Shown here one piece after another: positions 46,290 through 57,204 of a DNA stretch of 64,000 nt (position 1 is its first letter; the number at the start of each line of letters is the position of its first letter). Where the stretch lies: assembly GCA_038380435.1 (NCBI GenBank), contig JAWZYU010000017.1:25791283-25855282 (forward strand). Direction: 5' to 3'. The notes under the pieces were generated by a model, which saw nothing but the letters and a program-made list of their open reading frames with translations, did not search any database and was not told where the DNA came from. Source of the stretch: Ryuthela nishihirai (Eukaryota > Arthropoda > Arachnida > Araneae > Heptathelidae). The position numbers were made by a program, and so were the translations under genes.

Positions 46290-46585
46290 TTGGGTTGGGT
46301 TGTTTTACCTTTGAGTGGCACTTTTTTGCAAACCGTGGGCTAAATGGCCAGGTTACATGAACCCCGAAGGCTCAGAGAAGGTTGGGGGAGGGGACCCATT
46401 GGAACAGCTGTTGGGAGACAGATCCCATCAAGGCCATCCAGCGTGTACTTTAACGTACACAAGGTATGGCTCTCCTGCACACGGGGGCCATAGCTTAACA
46501 TCCCATCTGATTGACGGCGGCCTTTCCAAGCCCATCGGTGGCCCCCTACTGACCATGGGCAGGGCGGGGAATTTTGCGGAGATAG
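46290..46585 (-). mobile_element. 5'-truncated SINE-A, minus strand
   Basis: Reverse tail GGGTTGTTTTACCTTTGAG through the body to GGGCAGGGCGGGGAATTTTG; the tRNA head is absent. Target duplication ATTATCTATG (46280-46289) and ATTATTTATG (46586-46595), one mismatch. Confidence 0.9.
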
Positions 46586-46595
46586 ATTATTTATG

Positions 46596-47318
46596 TAAGC
46601 AAAAAATCCTATACTTTCAATGCATATGAACCTTAGTGGCTTACAACTGTCTTTTAGCATAAAAATTCTAGAAATTGTTTGAAAAACATAATGAATAGGC
46701 AACTGTTCTGAAAGGGACTACTGGCTAGAGAATTCTTCAAATGAATGTAATGTTCATTTTCCATATTGCTACACATAAACTGGGCTAATTGATTTAGTAA
46801 AAAAAAAAGTTTTGTACTTCTTTGGATAAATTTAATCCATCTTAAAATTTATTCCAAATGGATGATATTTTAATATTATAATAGCAGTGCAGAATTTATT
46901 TTTGTTCGTTTAGATCATGGTAATTGAAATAATGACTGATTACAGACCAAAAGCTCAAAAAGTTCAGCTTAGTTTTAAATTAGGTTCTAGTGCCCATTGA
47001 GTCTTACGATTTCTCTATAATATTTTAAAATTTTTAATTAAGATTTCAAATTCAAATAGTTTGAGCTGAGTTAAACACTGGGCTCAAACTTTGATTTTTC
47101 AGTCTTTATTTAATATTTCATGTAACATTTTAATGTCTTTTTCTTAGGTTGTGTTTTGCTTTGCTCTTTTATTTAGAGCAAATGTAACACAATACATTTG
47201 CTCTAAATGAAATAAAAAAAATTAAGTGTTAAATTAATAAAAAAATAAAAAAATTGAGTTAAATTATTATCTTAATGATTTAAAGTGTTAAAATGTTATC
47301 TTAATGACTGATTTGTAG
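46596..47318. other. Intron 5, 3' end, with a hairpin
   Basis: AT-rich. A perfect 16-base hairpin (ATTTAGAGCAAATGTA / TACATTTGCTCTAAAT) lies at 47171-47208, about 110 bases before the exon acceptor. Confidence 0.7.
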
Positions 47319-47446
47319 GTTTGCACATTTGGACTTCGCCAACTTGGTAATGGAATGTTTATGATTGACCGGCGATGGGATGTTCCAAGGGCAGCTCTAA
47401 GAACAGCAATTTGCATGGAAAGGAGCAGTCATCCTCCTCCACTTAA
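47319..47446 (+). CDS. ATXN7: Ataxin-7 exon, conserved FDRRWD-like block
   Basis: Acceptor ATTTGTAG/GTT, donor CTTAA/GTAATT; 128 bases, phase 0 in and phase 2 out. Encodes VCTFGLRQLGNGMFMIDRRW, then DVPRAALRTAICMERSSHPP and PL(K), residues 385-427 of the visible protein. The G-R-LG-G-F-(F/I)DRRWD-R-AL pattern matches the conserved segment downstream of the SCA7 domain in animal ataxin-7 proteins and carries no Ser-rich filler. The family link is from memory of that pattern. A good diagnostic exon although too short for an ORF call. Confidence 0.93.
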
Positions 47447-48036
47447 GTAATTGTTTTCATAGTTTTGCAAGAAAAAAATCACTAAAACCTAGTATCTTGA
47501 GTTGTTATATGTTATCCTTTTAAGTGTCAGAAACTGATTAATCAGTTTTCAAAAATCACTACAAATGAACTTCCAACATTTTTTTTATTCTTACCTACCA
47601 TTTTTTGACTTTTAATTTTCGTATTTTTTGTTCAGAATTAAATCCTTTTTTAGTATGTAATGTAAACTTTTTGTTCATTAGTTGTTTCATAATAAGGCTC
47701 AGAAGTTGAGTTTCATTTTTAGAGAAAAATAAACTTGACACCTGTAAGTGTTAAATGTAATTTTGAAAATTCTAACATATTTTTAATGTATATATGCACG
47801 AGTAGGTCCATAAACCATGCTGACCTATGCAAGTCATATAAAGAATTATTTTGCTTATATGTTCAGATATACCAAAATTTATAGAGCAAGAAAAAATGGT
47901 AAAGGTAATGGTAACCAGGGCAAAGAAATGATTGTTAATGAGACTTAAATTGAATATTTTTTTCCCCGTGTAATTTAATATTTTTAAAATCATGAAAAAA
48001 TATATGTTTATGAAAGCAGATTTTTCAGAAAGCGGG

Positions 48037-48399
48037 AGCAGCAGAGGTGGCTCAGTTGGTAGTGTGCCAATCTGTACTTCTCAGGTTTGAGTTTCAGCTG
48101 GGCCAGTGTCAAGATTTATCTCCACAAAACTTCCTGCTTTACCCTCAGTCAGTAGAGGACACCAGTGGGTTTGGAAAGGGTACTGTCTGTTGGATGGGGC
48201 AGTAAGCTGGCCCTGTGTGTGTAAGAGCCATACCCTGTGCTCATTGAAGAACATGCTGGATGGCCTTGACAGAGGCTATCAGTTGTCCAGTGGGTCCTTT
48301 CCCCTCAACCTTCTCTGAGCTTTCAGGGTCCTTATGACCTGGCCATTTAGCCCATTGTGGGCTAAAAAGTGCCACTCACAGGTAAAACAACCCAACTGA
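48037..48399 (+). mobile_element. SINE-A, full length, decayed head
   Basis: A box GAGGTGGCTCAGTTGGTAG, altered B box GGTTTGAGTTTC, normal body, tail CACAGGTAAAACAACCCAAC. Confidence 0.88.
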
Positions 48400-48481
48400 A
48401 TACAGGAAGTGGGAATGTTTAATTTAGATATAATAATGAGCAGTAGCATGATAAAAAAAATAGATAGAGCCAATTTATCTA

Positions 48482-49790
48482 CCTTTGAGGGTTGTTCAGA
48501 GAGTAATGGCAATCCCGGTGCCAAGTGTGTGGAATGCTCCCAGTGCACTTGTTGCTCATCCTGTGCCATATAGAACCTGTTTCAGAGGTAAGCCATTGTT
48601 TGCGCCATGCCATGGTAGAGAGTGGACAAAACGAAGTCGGTGCAATATCAGACTCCTGCCATAGTAGCCTAAGACGTATTCCACGTAGCTGGAACAGTGC
48701 AGTTTGATCAAAATCAAGATGGCATGTGGCTGTAATGCAAGTAATTGTTGGGGTGGACTGAGGGAAGCATGTGGAGAAACAGCCTACCCTATTGTACAGT
48801 TGCATGATGAGTGCAGTCCTTTTCCAAGGTAGGAAAATGTCGATGACATTCACTGTGCAACGCGTCCTGCACTCCCACAGGAGAAGGTTGAGCTAATGCA
48901 GTATTGTTGGACGTTGGCAGACATTGGACCAATGCACCAATTAGCAAATGAAATAAGACTCTAATTTCACCATTCAGCATATTCTGAAGGTTATCCTAGG
49001 CATGCAAAAATTTGCAGCATGGTGGGTCCCACACTATCTCACAGAGGTGCAAAAGTGGCATAGATACTGTGTTGCAAACCTGCATTTGGAATAGTGTCAC
49101 AATGAGAGTGGTGCATTTCTTTCTTGTGTCATTGCAATTGACGAAACTTGGACATGAACATATGAGCCAAAACTGAAATGATAATGTAACAAATGGTGCA
49201 TCCAGGGTCTCCATGCCTGAAAAAATTGTTGCAAGAATCTGGCAGTGTGAAAGTGCTGCTGATTGTCATTTAAGACATTGATGGTGTTCTCCATCATGAA
49301 GTATCTCAGGGCCAAAATGCGAATGCAGAGTCTACTTACATTTTTTGTGTGTATCATCTTGGCCTTACAATGAAAGCATCAACACTTTGTCACAGGGAAT
49401 CCATTTGTTCATGACAATGACCATTGTCATGTGGCCTAACCTGTGAAGGAGTTTTTGGCAAGGTGGCGATGAAATTTTGGGAGGGAGAATCTTGGGAGTG
49501 AAACCTTGGGACACCATACTCCCAAGACACAAGTCCTTGTGATGATGGAACCACACTGAGGACAATGTTTTCACAGTCTGGTTTAGGTGTTGTGAGCCAT
49601 AGGGTGGTCCATCACAGAGAGCAACAGAAGCAGATTTGCAGATGCCATTTGTTGGTTCCCACAGATTTGGATTAAAGTTGTAACACAGCTGGTGATTACA
49701 TTGAGGGTATGGAATGTGTTAATTTCATGTGGAAATGAAGTGTTCAGTAAGGACCACATATGCTGCTATTACTTTTCAAACAACCCTTAC
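48482..49790 (+). mobile_element. Mariner element, plus strand, decayed
   Basis: Ends GAGGGTTGTTCAGAGAGTAA and the near-complement TTACTTTTCAAACAACCC. Transposase pieces: ELMQYCWTLADIGPMHQLAN (48885), CVIAIDETWT around the first Asp (49130), LVNRESICS/NPFVHDNDHCHVA with the second Asp (49395-49435), VKEFLARWR and FHSLV. The HDNxxxHVA-VKEFLARWR spacing is mariner-like. The SPDL block is scrambled and stops are frequent. Confidence 0.82.
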
Positions 49791-50287
49791 ATTTTTTCTT
49801 GAGTCATCAAGCTATTTACACATAATCAAGCATTTACACATAATCAAGCATCATGAATCAGAATACATGGCTGGAAAATAACCAAAAGAAGAACAAAATG
49901 ACAACATTTGAACAGACAAGATGGCTGACAAAAATTTACTTGTCATTCAATGTGTATTAATAAACATTTATGATCATAAAAAAAGATAATTTTTGAGGGG
50001 AAATAAATTTATACTGTGTACTCAGAATAATTGTCCAAGGGATGTGCCATTAAAAAAAAAGCTATATACGTATAATAATTTACAAATAAATACCACTATT
50101 GCAGTTACAATTACTTTGAAAAATGGTTTAAAAAATGTTGAGCTATCTGATATCTTCAGTTAAACAGCCTTACATTTTTTAAAAGTAAATTAAAAAGGAC
50201 TATTTCTTTTCTCACGTTTTTTTTCATATGCATCATTTGAAAGATCAGATTGATTTTATGGATTATTTGTTCAATAGCCCCGGAATT

Positions 50288-50410
50288 AGGCATGGATGTG
50301 TGTGTCGTTTTTCTGCTGAGGTCCTGCCATCCTCTCAGATCTCCTACTGTGGCATATAAACTGACAGGCTCCTGTCAGACCTCTGTGGCAAGCAGCTGCT
50401 TGAGGGGGTA
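50288..50410 (+). mobile_element. SINE-B body, head missing
   Basis: GGCATGGATGTGTGTG ... CTGCTGAGGTCCTGCCATCC ... GTGGCAAGCAGCTGCTTGAG is SINE-B in sense orientation without its tRNA-like part. Confidence 0.87.
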
Positions 50411-50697
50411 TTATTTTTTTATTATTACAATATAATATTCACAAAGTCCTTTCCTATGACATTATATTTTCTCTAGGCTGTTGGTAACACAATTTTTACA
50501 GGTATTCTTCTTTTGTTGCACTGCTTTTGATTATTTCATTTTCTTGTTCTAATTCAATTTTATTATACAGTAGTTGACAAAGCCTTTTTTTTGCCTTTGA
50601 TATTTCAAATTGAATAAACTTTTATAAGCAATGAAAAAATTTTCATTACACTAAGGAAAAATATTTTCAGTGGTATTAATAAAAAATAAATAAATAC

Positions 50698-50882
50698 CCC
50701 CTCAAGCAGCTGCTTGCCACAGAGGTCTGTCAAGAGCCTGTCAGTTTATATGCCATAGTAGAAGGTCTGTGAGGATGGCAGGACCTCAGCAGAAAAACAA
50801 TACACACAACCATGCCTTACCTGGGGCTCGAACCCAGGTCCCTTAGATCAGTAGCCAAGCGTACTAACCACTCGGCCATGGG
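50698..50882 (-). mobile_element. Well-preserved SINE-B next to an ataxin-7 exon
   Basis: Minus strand reads CATGGCCGAGTGGTTAGTAC (A box) and CTGGGTTCGAGCCCCAGG (B box, canonical), then the body to CTGCTTGAGGGGG. It ends 56 bases before the acceptor of the next exon, antisense to the gene. Confidence 0.92.
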
Positions 50883-50938
50883 TTACCCATGTTAAAGTAA
50901 ATGCTTTAAACTACAGGCAATATCCTTTTGTGTCACAG

Positions 50939-51022
50939 GAATTACTATCATGCAGTGAGAGTTTGTCTTCCAAAGAGGGGGAAGACAGCAACTTATTCAA
51001 AGACTAACCTTCTTTTTGGTAG
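50939..51022 (+). CDS. ATXN7: Ataxin-7 exon, conserved NYYHAVRVC block
   Basis: Acceptor TGTGTCACAG/G, donor GGTAG/GTAAAA; 84 bases, phase 2 in and phase 2 out. Encodes (K)NYYHAVRVCLPKRGKTATYS then KTNLLFG(R), residues 427-455. It continues the dense, non-repetitive block from the previous exon, so these two short exons likely form one folded or partner-binding unit. The +4 base of the donor is weaker than elsewhere, yet both junctions keep the frame. Confidence 0.9.
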
Positions 51023-51109
51023 GTAAAATATGGTGTACATTTGAAATAAAATCATCTGACTACCACAGTTAATGTACATATATGATGATAATGTCTGTAG
51101 AAACTTTAG

Positions 51110-53240
51110 AAGGGAAAACTTGAAGAGGAAAATGGAAAAGATGAAATCACATAATAATTAAGAAAAGTAAGGAAGACATCATTTTTGTTTCATTTTCAAA
51201 GAAAATGAGATAATAGTTTCGCTTTGTAATCTGTCTGTCCATTTGTAGACATCAAACTTTTTTGTTTTATCATCATCATCATCATCAAGCAGCCATGGGC
51301 TACTGAGGTCCAACCAGACCGAGCAGTTTAATTCTCCAAGCATATCTGTCCTGAGCTGCATATGCTGCATCCAGCCACTGCACACCAATTCTAACAAGGT
51401 CCTGTTTGACATTGTCTGCCCACCGCATCCTAGGTCTCCCTTTCTGAGGCCTCTAGGCACACTGTTCATAACCCTATTCACCAATCTATAATTATCCATA
51501 CGGGCAACATGGCCAAACCAGTGGAGTCTCTCTCTGCACAATATGCTGCTTAAAGGAGGTTGCAGACTCCTTTGCCTAATCTCATCATTAGTTACAAAGT
51601 TAAACCACCTAATACCCAAGATACTACGTAAGCATCTAGAATCAAAAGCGTCTAGTTTCCTGTTACCTTGTTTACACAGTGTGCAAGTTTCACTACCATA
51701 ACCAACCCTAGAAAGAACCAAACTATTATACAGTCTAATTTTAATCTTTAGGTGTATATGCCTATTTCTTCACAATCTCCATAGATTCTTAAAAGTCCCG
51801 GCAGCAATCTCTATTCGTCTGTTAATCTCATGCCGCACGTCACCAGTATCTGTTATATAGCTCCTAAGGTAATTAAACTGTGACACCTGCTCAAGACTGC
51901 AACCATTCAGATTAACTGAATCACAAGCTGCCTGACCAATTTTCATCACTTTAGTTTTCTCTCTGTTTATAACCAAACCTACTCTACGACTAGTCTCATC
52001 AACAGCTCAAATGAAAGAGTTCATCTCATCAACATCATTTGCCAAAAGGGCTAAATCATCAGCATAATCTAAATCCGAAATTTTCGTATCTCCAGCCCAT
52101 TTAAGGCCAAAATCTTTCCCTTGAAGTGAATTTCACATAATTGTTTGATTTTAAAAGATAAGTAAAAAATTCTTTTTGGATTAGATAGGAACTGATGAGA
52201 TATTATGATTCACATTTTTTAAATCTTCTGTAAACTATAATTGTGCTCTCTAATTGTGGAAAAATTGGCAAATTCTAAAATTTCAAACAAATATTGGTAG
52301 ACAACATATTTAAGCTAGAAACTTTAAAGTTTGGTGGTGGAATGTGAATGTCATGAAGTTTCCTTTGGCAACAAGGAATTGACCTTTTAGACCCAGGGTA
52401 GATGGAAAAATGTGACTTTTTATTTTAAAAGATAATTGTTTGCTTATAAAGATAAATTAAAAATTCTTTTTAGGTTGGATAGGTATAGATAAAATATTAC
52501 GATATGCACTTTCCGAATATCCTGAAAGCTATGATTATTAAGAAAAGTAAAGAAGAAAAGACATAACATTTTTATCTTGTTTTCAGTGAAAACGAGATAA
52601 TAGTTTTGACATTTGTCTGTCCTTTCTAATGGAGGAAAAAATTTAAATTTCCAAAATTTTAGACAAATATTGCAAATGATATGTTTATGCTAGAAATTTG
52701 AAATTTTGGTAGTGAAATGTGAAGGTTACCAAGTTTCCATTGACAGCAATAAAGTGATAATTGAAAAACTCATTTACTTGGATTTATACTAAGGAAATAT
52801 AATTCACATTTTTCTAATGCTTAGGTAATTTTAATTCATATTGTTATGAATTGAAATGTTGAATTGAAATTGAAAAATTGAATTGTTATGATAATGAAAG
52901 ATCACTAAATGTATTATGATTCACATTTTTTAAATCTAATTCTATTAACAATCTAGAACTATTAACAACTTTGCAAATGATTTGTATATAACAGAAATTT
53001 GTGGTAGGCTTTCAAGAGATATTCCACTGACGATAATAATGTACCCACTTTTCTCAGAAGGGTGTGGTAAATACAACTTTTTAATTTAAGAAATAAAAGA
53101 CAAATTCTTTTTATGTTGTATAATTATTAATAAAAATAGTATCTGTATTTTCCCCCATCATCCTTTAGCTCAAATTAAAACTTAAGAAGTGAAAAAATAG
53201 GTCAAAGAAAAACTTGATTCTCTTTGAAAACGAGATTCCC
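51110..53240 (+). repeat. Dispersed repeat D in several tandem-like units
   Basis: The block AAAATGAGATAATAGTTT plus TCTGTCTGTCC recurs at 51203 and 52592, with a shorter form at 53222. AAATTCTTTTT-GGTT(A)GATAGG recurs at 52165, 52453 and 53100, and ATTATGATTCACATTTTTTA at 52202 and 52912. The copies are 290-650 bases apart and diverged. A LINE fragment interrupts it. No coding capacity seen. Confidence 0.6.
51270..52135 (-). mobile_element. 5'-truncated LINE, RT end and C-terminus
   Basis: Best-preserved 3' part of the window's LINE family. Minus strand: KISDLDYADDLALLANDVDE with intact YADD (52090-52030), VINREKTKVMKIGQ and VSQFNYLRSYITDTGDVRHE (51970-51840), then a frameshift, SRVGYGSETCTLCKQGNRKL with DAFDSRCLRSILGIRWFNFV (51715-51600), LHWFGHVARMDN and GCGGQTMSNRTLLEL. 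It ends in a TGATGATGATGA tail. 5' truncation at the RT is typical of target-primed reverse transcription. Confidence 0.92.
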
Positions 53241-53639
53241 ATGTGCCACCAGCAGTGATGTGTTCTTTTAGTTAAAATTAAAGTTTAGATTTTATAATGG
53301 ATTATCTGTAGCATTTGATCAACATAATCAGTCTTACTGCTTTTGAGGTGCATATAAGAACCATATGGTTGAATTGCTTGACTATTAGCTGATTGTAACA
53401 ATTGTTGCTTATCTAGATCAGTTTCTGAAACTTTTAGAAGATTTTAGAGGTTGATGCTATTTTGTAAACTTAAGAAATATTTGTGTTTAATAAGATATAA
53501 TGAAAACATTCTCCCTGATTTCCTTTTCCTGCAGGTATGGCTTTTCTTTTGTTTGGGCTGACCATGGGTAGTTCTGGGGACCAGTCAACAATTCATGTGT
53601 TTCTTCCACTGATGATCTTCAGCAGTTTGCTCATTGTTG
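53241..53639. other. Intron 7: no recognised element
   Basis: AT-rich spacer between repeat D and the SINE-A cluster. Confidence 0.5.
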
Positions 53640-53996
53640 ACAGCGGTGGTTCAGTCAGTAGCATGCCAGGCTCAAGTCCCACCTGGGCCAATGTTGAGAT
53701 TTATCTCTGCAAAGCCCCCACTCTGCCCTCGATCAGTAGAGGACACCAATGGGCTAGGGAAAGCTACCGTCCATCAGATGGGATGTTAAGCTATGTCCTG
53801 TGTGTGGAAGAGCCATACCCTGTGTATGTTAAAGAACACGCTAGGAGGCCTTGATGGGAGTCTTCATCTGTTTCTTAACAGCTGTCCAGTGAGTCCCTTC
53901 CCCCAATCTTCTCTGAGCCCTCGGGTCCTTGTGACCTGGCCATTTAGCCCACTGTGTGCAAAAACAGTGTTGCTCAGAGGTAAAACAACCCGACTC
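53640..53996 (+). mobile_element. SINE-A with a deleted head centre
   Basis: GTGGTTCAGTCAGTAGCATG is followed by CCAGGCTCAAGTCCCACCTG: the anticodon-loop part is missing and the two pol III boxes are brought together. Body and tail (GAGGTAAAACAACCCGAC) are complete. Confidence 0.88.
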
Positions 53997-54129
53997 ATTG
54001 TTGGCAAAAGTTTAGCTGCTGTACAAACTATTGAAAGCATTTTATCTTTGTTTTAATAATTTTAGCCTTTGGCAATTCCTTAAATGACTGACTACCAAAT
54101 TTCATAGACAGATTTTTCCTTTTGCCACC

Positions 54130-54320
54130 CATACCCTGTGCACATTAATTAAAGATCACACTGGATAGCCTTGACGGGAGGCTACCATCTGCCTCCCAAC
54201 AGCTGTTCCAGTGGGTCCCCTCACCCAACCTTCTCTGAGCCTTCGGGGTCCATGTGACCTGGCCATTTAGCCCATGGTGTGCAAAAAAGTGCCACTCTAA
54301 GGTAAAACAACCAAACCCTG
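54130..54320 (+). mobile_element. Strongly 5'-truncated SINE-A
   Basis: Begins at the ATACCCTGTGCACATTA part of the body; the tail is TAAGGTAAAACAACCAAACC. Target duplication TTGCCACC at 54122-54129 and 54321-54328. Confidence 0.9.
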
Positions 54321-54534
54321 TTGCCACCTTGTGTTGCATTAAAAATTAAAGTCTACGTATAATAGAATGCAGTTTAGAACCTTGAGTAGTTTGGCATCTG
54401 TAGATGATCTGGCATCAGGTTTTCAGAGTATTAGAAAGAATTTCTGAGCTTCCTGCTGTAAATAATTTCAATTCTCTGGCACCATATAAATTTATTTCCA
54501 GTTAAGTGAACTGAGAAGCTTTCAATGGGATTTT

Positions 54535-55120
54535 TTTTATCTCTGAGTGGCACTTTTTTTTCACATAATTGGTTAAATGGCCAGGTCACAAGGACCTGGA
54601 GTGCTTGGAGAAGGTTGGAGGAAGGGGATCCACTAGACAGCTATTAGGTAACAAATGGGAACATCTCTTCAAGGCCATCTACCTTGTTCTTTAACGTACA
54701 CAAGATATGGCTCTCCTGCATGGAGCCATGACTTTATGTCCTGTCCGATGGATGGCAGCTTTTCCAAACTCATCACTGTCCCCTACTGACTGAGGACAGG
54801 GTGGGGGTTTAGTGGAGATAAATCTCAACACTGGCACAAGTGGGACTTGAACCTGGGGACTGCAGATTATGTACCTAATGTAGACGTTCTTAACGTGTGG
54901 TACGCGGTAAAATTTTTTTGGGTACACCGTGAGAGCTCAAAAGTCGCTAGATATATTTTATATATATATATTATTCCCATTGCTATACTATAACTATAGT
55001 TTTATCTAACTATACAAGGGGTACACCAATTACATACACTTTTCTAGGGGGTATGTGAAGCATAAAAGGTTGAGAACCACTGGCCTAGTGCACTACTGAC
55101 TGAGGCAACCCCCTCTCTTC
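54535..55120 (-). mobile_element. SINE-A, minus strand, interrupted by a MITE
   Basis: Reverse tail CTCTGAGTGGCACTTTTTT, body, B box region GACTTGAACCTGGGGACTG, then the MITE, and finally the A-box end ACTACTGACTGAGGCAACCC from about 55091. Confidence 0.87.
54881..55082. mobile_element. 202-bp hAT-type MITE
   Basis: The left end TAGACGTTCTTAACGTGTGG and right end GGTTGAGAACCACTG are imperfect inverted repeats of the (C/T)AG-GGTTCT-AAC type of hAT elements. The flanks ACCTAATG (54873-54880) and GCCTAGTG (55083-55090) give an 8-base duplication with two differences. (TA)n in the middle; no ORF. Confidence 0.82.
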
Positions 55121-55446
55121 TGTTGTCAATGGAGAAGCCTGCAGGGGCCAACATGATTGTAAAGTGCAAACCTTTTTGCAGGTTGTAGCTAGTACCATAT
55201 TAACTGTATTTCTATTAAACATTTTATAAAATATAAAAGTTTATCTTATTTATTTAGGTTTATCATAGGACTACAGTGAAATGATGTTAATGTTGTAGAA
55301 TGTAGCAAGTTGCTGTGTTCTGTGATGTCTGAGTAAAATGTTAAGTGCAAATGTATTTTAAGCTGATGTTAAAAATTTATTGTTTACTAAAATATCTGTT
55401 TTCATTTTGAAAGACAAGCATTGAATGAATATTTGTGTATTTTTAG

Positions 55447-56599
55447 GAGATTGTGTGTTGAGTCTCGCCTTCCACCTGTTCCAGAGCCAGTGGATCCCAG
55501 TGACCCATACAGTTTTACATGTTCAGAACCTTCAGTTGTGTGCTCAAGTACATCACAGGCAAACCAGGTTTCACAGACAACAATGATAAAAGGTGCAATT
55601 ACTACTCCTATGGACATGTTACATCCCCATTCTGTTACTGCCACAACTATTAGTAAGGTTAAACCCTCATCTTCACAGACTACCTTTGTGACAAGTCATA
55701 AGCCTGCACAACCAAAGATTGCAACTAGTAAGGTCAAAGAAAAGAATATAAATGCAAATAGAGTTTCTGGAAATACTTCTAGTAATCCTAGTAAAAAGAA
55801 ACGGACCTCAGCTAATGTGCCTAATGGTACAAGTGGTGTTTCCAAGTCCTCGGTGTTGCCATCTCTTTCCACAACCACGGGCACTGTGACACTATCTGCT
55901 GTATCATCATCTCAGGCTCTACCCCTTTCATTTCCACTTGCCATTGGTGAACACCTTGGTGCATTATCTAGACTACAAGTGGCAGGCCGTAATAGTCTTA
56001 CTTTGTCTCCAGCAATAATCAGAAATGCAGGAATAACAACTCTGAGTGGGGCAGCATCACCTTCAGCGAAAGATGGCAGTGTAATGGTGACAGGACTAGA
56101 CATGTTGAATGGCCAGATACCTGTGTCCAGTTCTCTTCTGCATTCTGTGACTGTAAGTAGACCTTTATTGGCCACCTCTCCTGGAGGATTAGGTATCACA
56201 CTTGGAGCTGCAGGTTTAATGGGCCAACTCTCACAGCTCCCAAAGACATCAGTACTGGATGGTGAACTCAGCAGCTCAAACAGCACCACATCAGGCAGCA
56301 ATAAAAATAGTCATGCACTAAGTTCCATGTTAAACAATAGTCATATTTTGACTAATGCTGTCAGCAACAGTAGTGGTTCAACATGGAGTAGTGCCAAAGC
56401 TAAGTCCAAAGTACGCAAGGCCACAAAAACTGGTGCTGTGAATAGTACATCTCATTCACCAGGTGTCTGTGAAAGCTCTGTTAATATTTTGCAAGGCACT
56501 GTGCTTGGGAACAATTCTAATTGTACTAACACCAATAATCACTCATCACCTCATACTTTATCAAGTCCTTCAACTACACCAAGTCCACATTTACGATCA
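55447..56599 (+). CDS. ATXN7: Ataxin-7 large exon, Ser/Thr-rich C-terminal region
   Basis: Acceptor TTTTTAG/G, donor GATCA/GTAAGT; 1153 bases, phase 2 in and phase 0 out, so another exon follows outside or undetected. It opens RRLCVESRLPPVPEPVDPSD then PYSFTCSEPSVV (residues 455-487), the end of the conserved block, then 350 residues of low-complexity Ser/Thr/Asn sequence. KVKEKN and NPSKKKRTSA (about 575-595) are basic clusters that could act as nuclear signals, as could AKSKVRKATK near 780. No enzyme motif. The frame stays open for about 12 codons past the donor before TGA, but GTAAGT is a consensus donor and the protein of relatives is longer. Antisense open frames over this exon are shadows. 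Confidence 0.93.
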
Positions 56600-57204
56600 G
56601 TAAGTATCAGAATTGTAGTGCAAATCTTTCATATCTGAGCTCAAAACACTGTCTAGCATTATTTGAATCTAAAAATATTGTAATAGCATATTTGACAAAA
56701 AGGATTGAGTTCAGGTGTTTTTTTTTTTTACTTTTACACCTAAATGTATGAATTAGCATTTATGGATTTCATTTAATTCTTTTGAACAACAGTTGTAAAT
56801 ATATGTGCATCAAACTCCTATTGTTTAAGTGCAAATTTATACACTGTATAGTTTATTGATAAGTATTTTATATATAGCAAGTGGGTATTTGTAAAAAAAA
56901 ATCATTAGTTCATTATCAGAATTTTAAGGTCATTAGTATTCTCAATCTGAAAGTGTAGATTTTTTGTGCTTTATAAAATGAATATTTCAAAATACCTGTC
57001 TTTTGCTTTGAAAATAATGCTTTCCTGTAACCCATGAACATGCAGAATTTCTGATTTTGCTTAGAACTGAATCGTATGAACCATTTCCATTACAAACTGA
57101 TTTATGTGCAATTAAATTGTTATTTGTAAGCAAAAATATTCTATCAAACAGCATGTGTAAATATGGTTGATTGAATAATCAGCACCATTATCATGCAGTT
57201 CAAA
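56600..57204. other. Intron 8, 5' part: no recognised element
   Basis: AT-rich sequence following the strong donor GTAAGT; nothing recognised. Confidence 0.55.

Noticed and set aside
53537..54056. ORFs of 87-105 codons
   Set aside because: They run through SINE-A body sequence; similar peptides appear wherever SINE-A lies in that orientation.
55402..56301. Minus-strand open frames over the large exon
   Set aside because: They are shadows of a low-complexity Ser/Thr coding exon and have no domain or splice partner.
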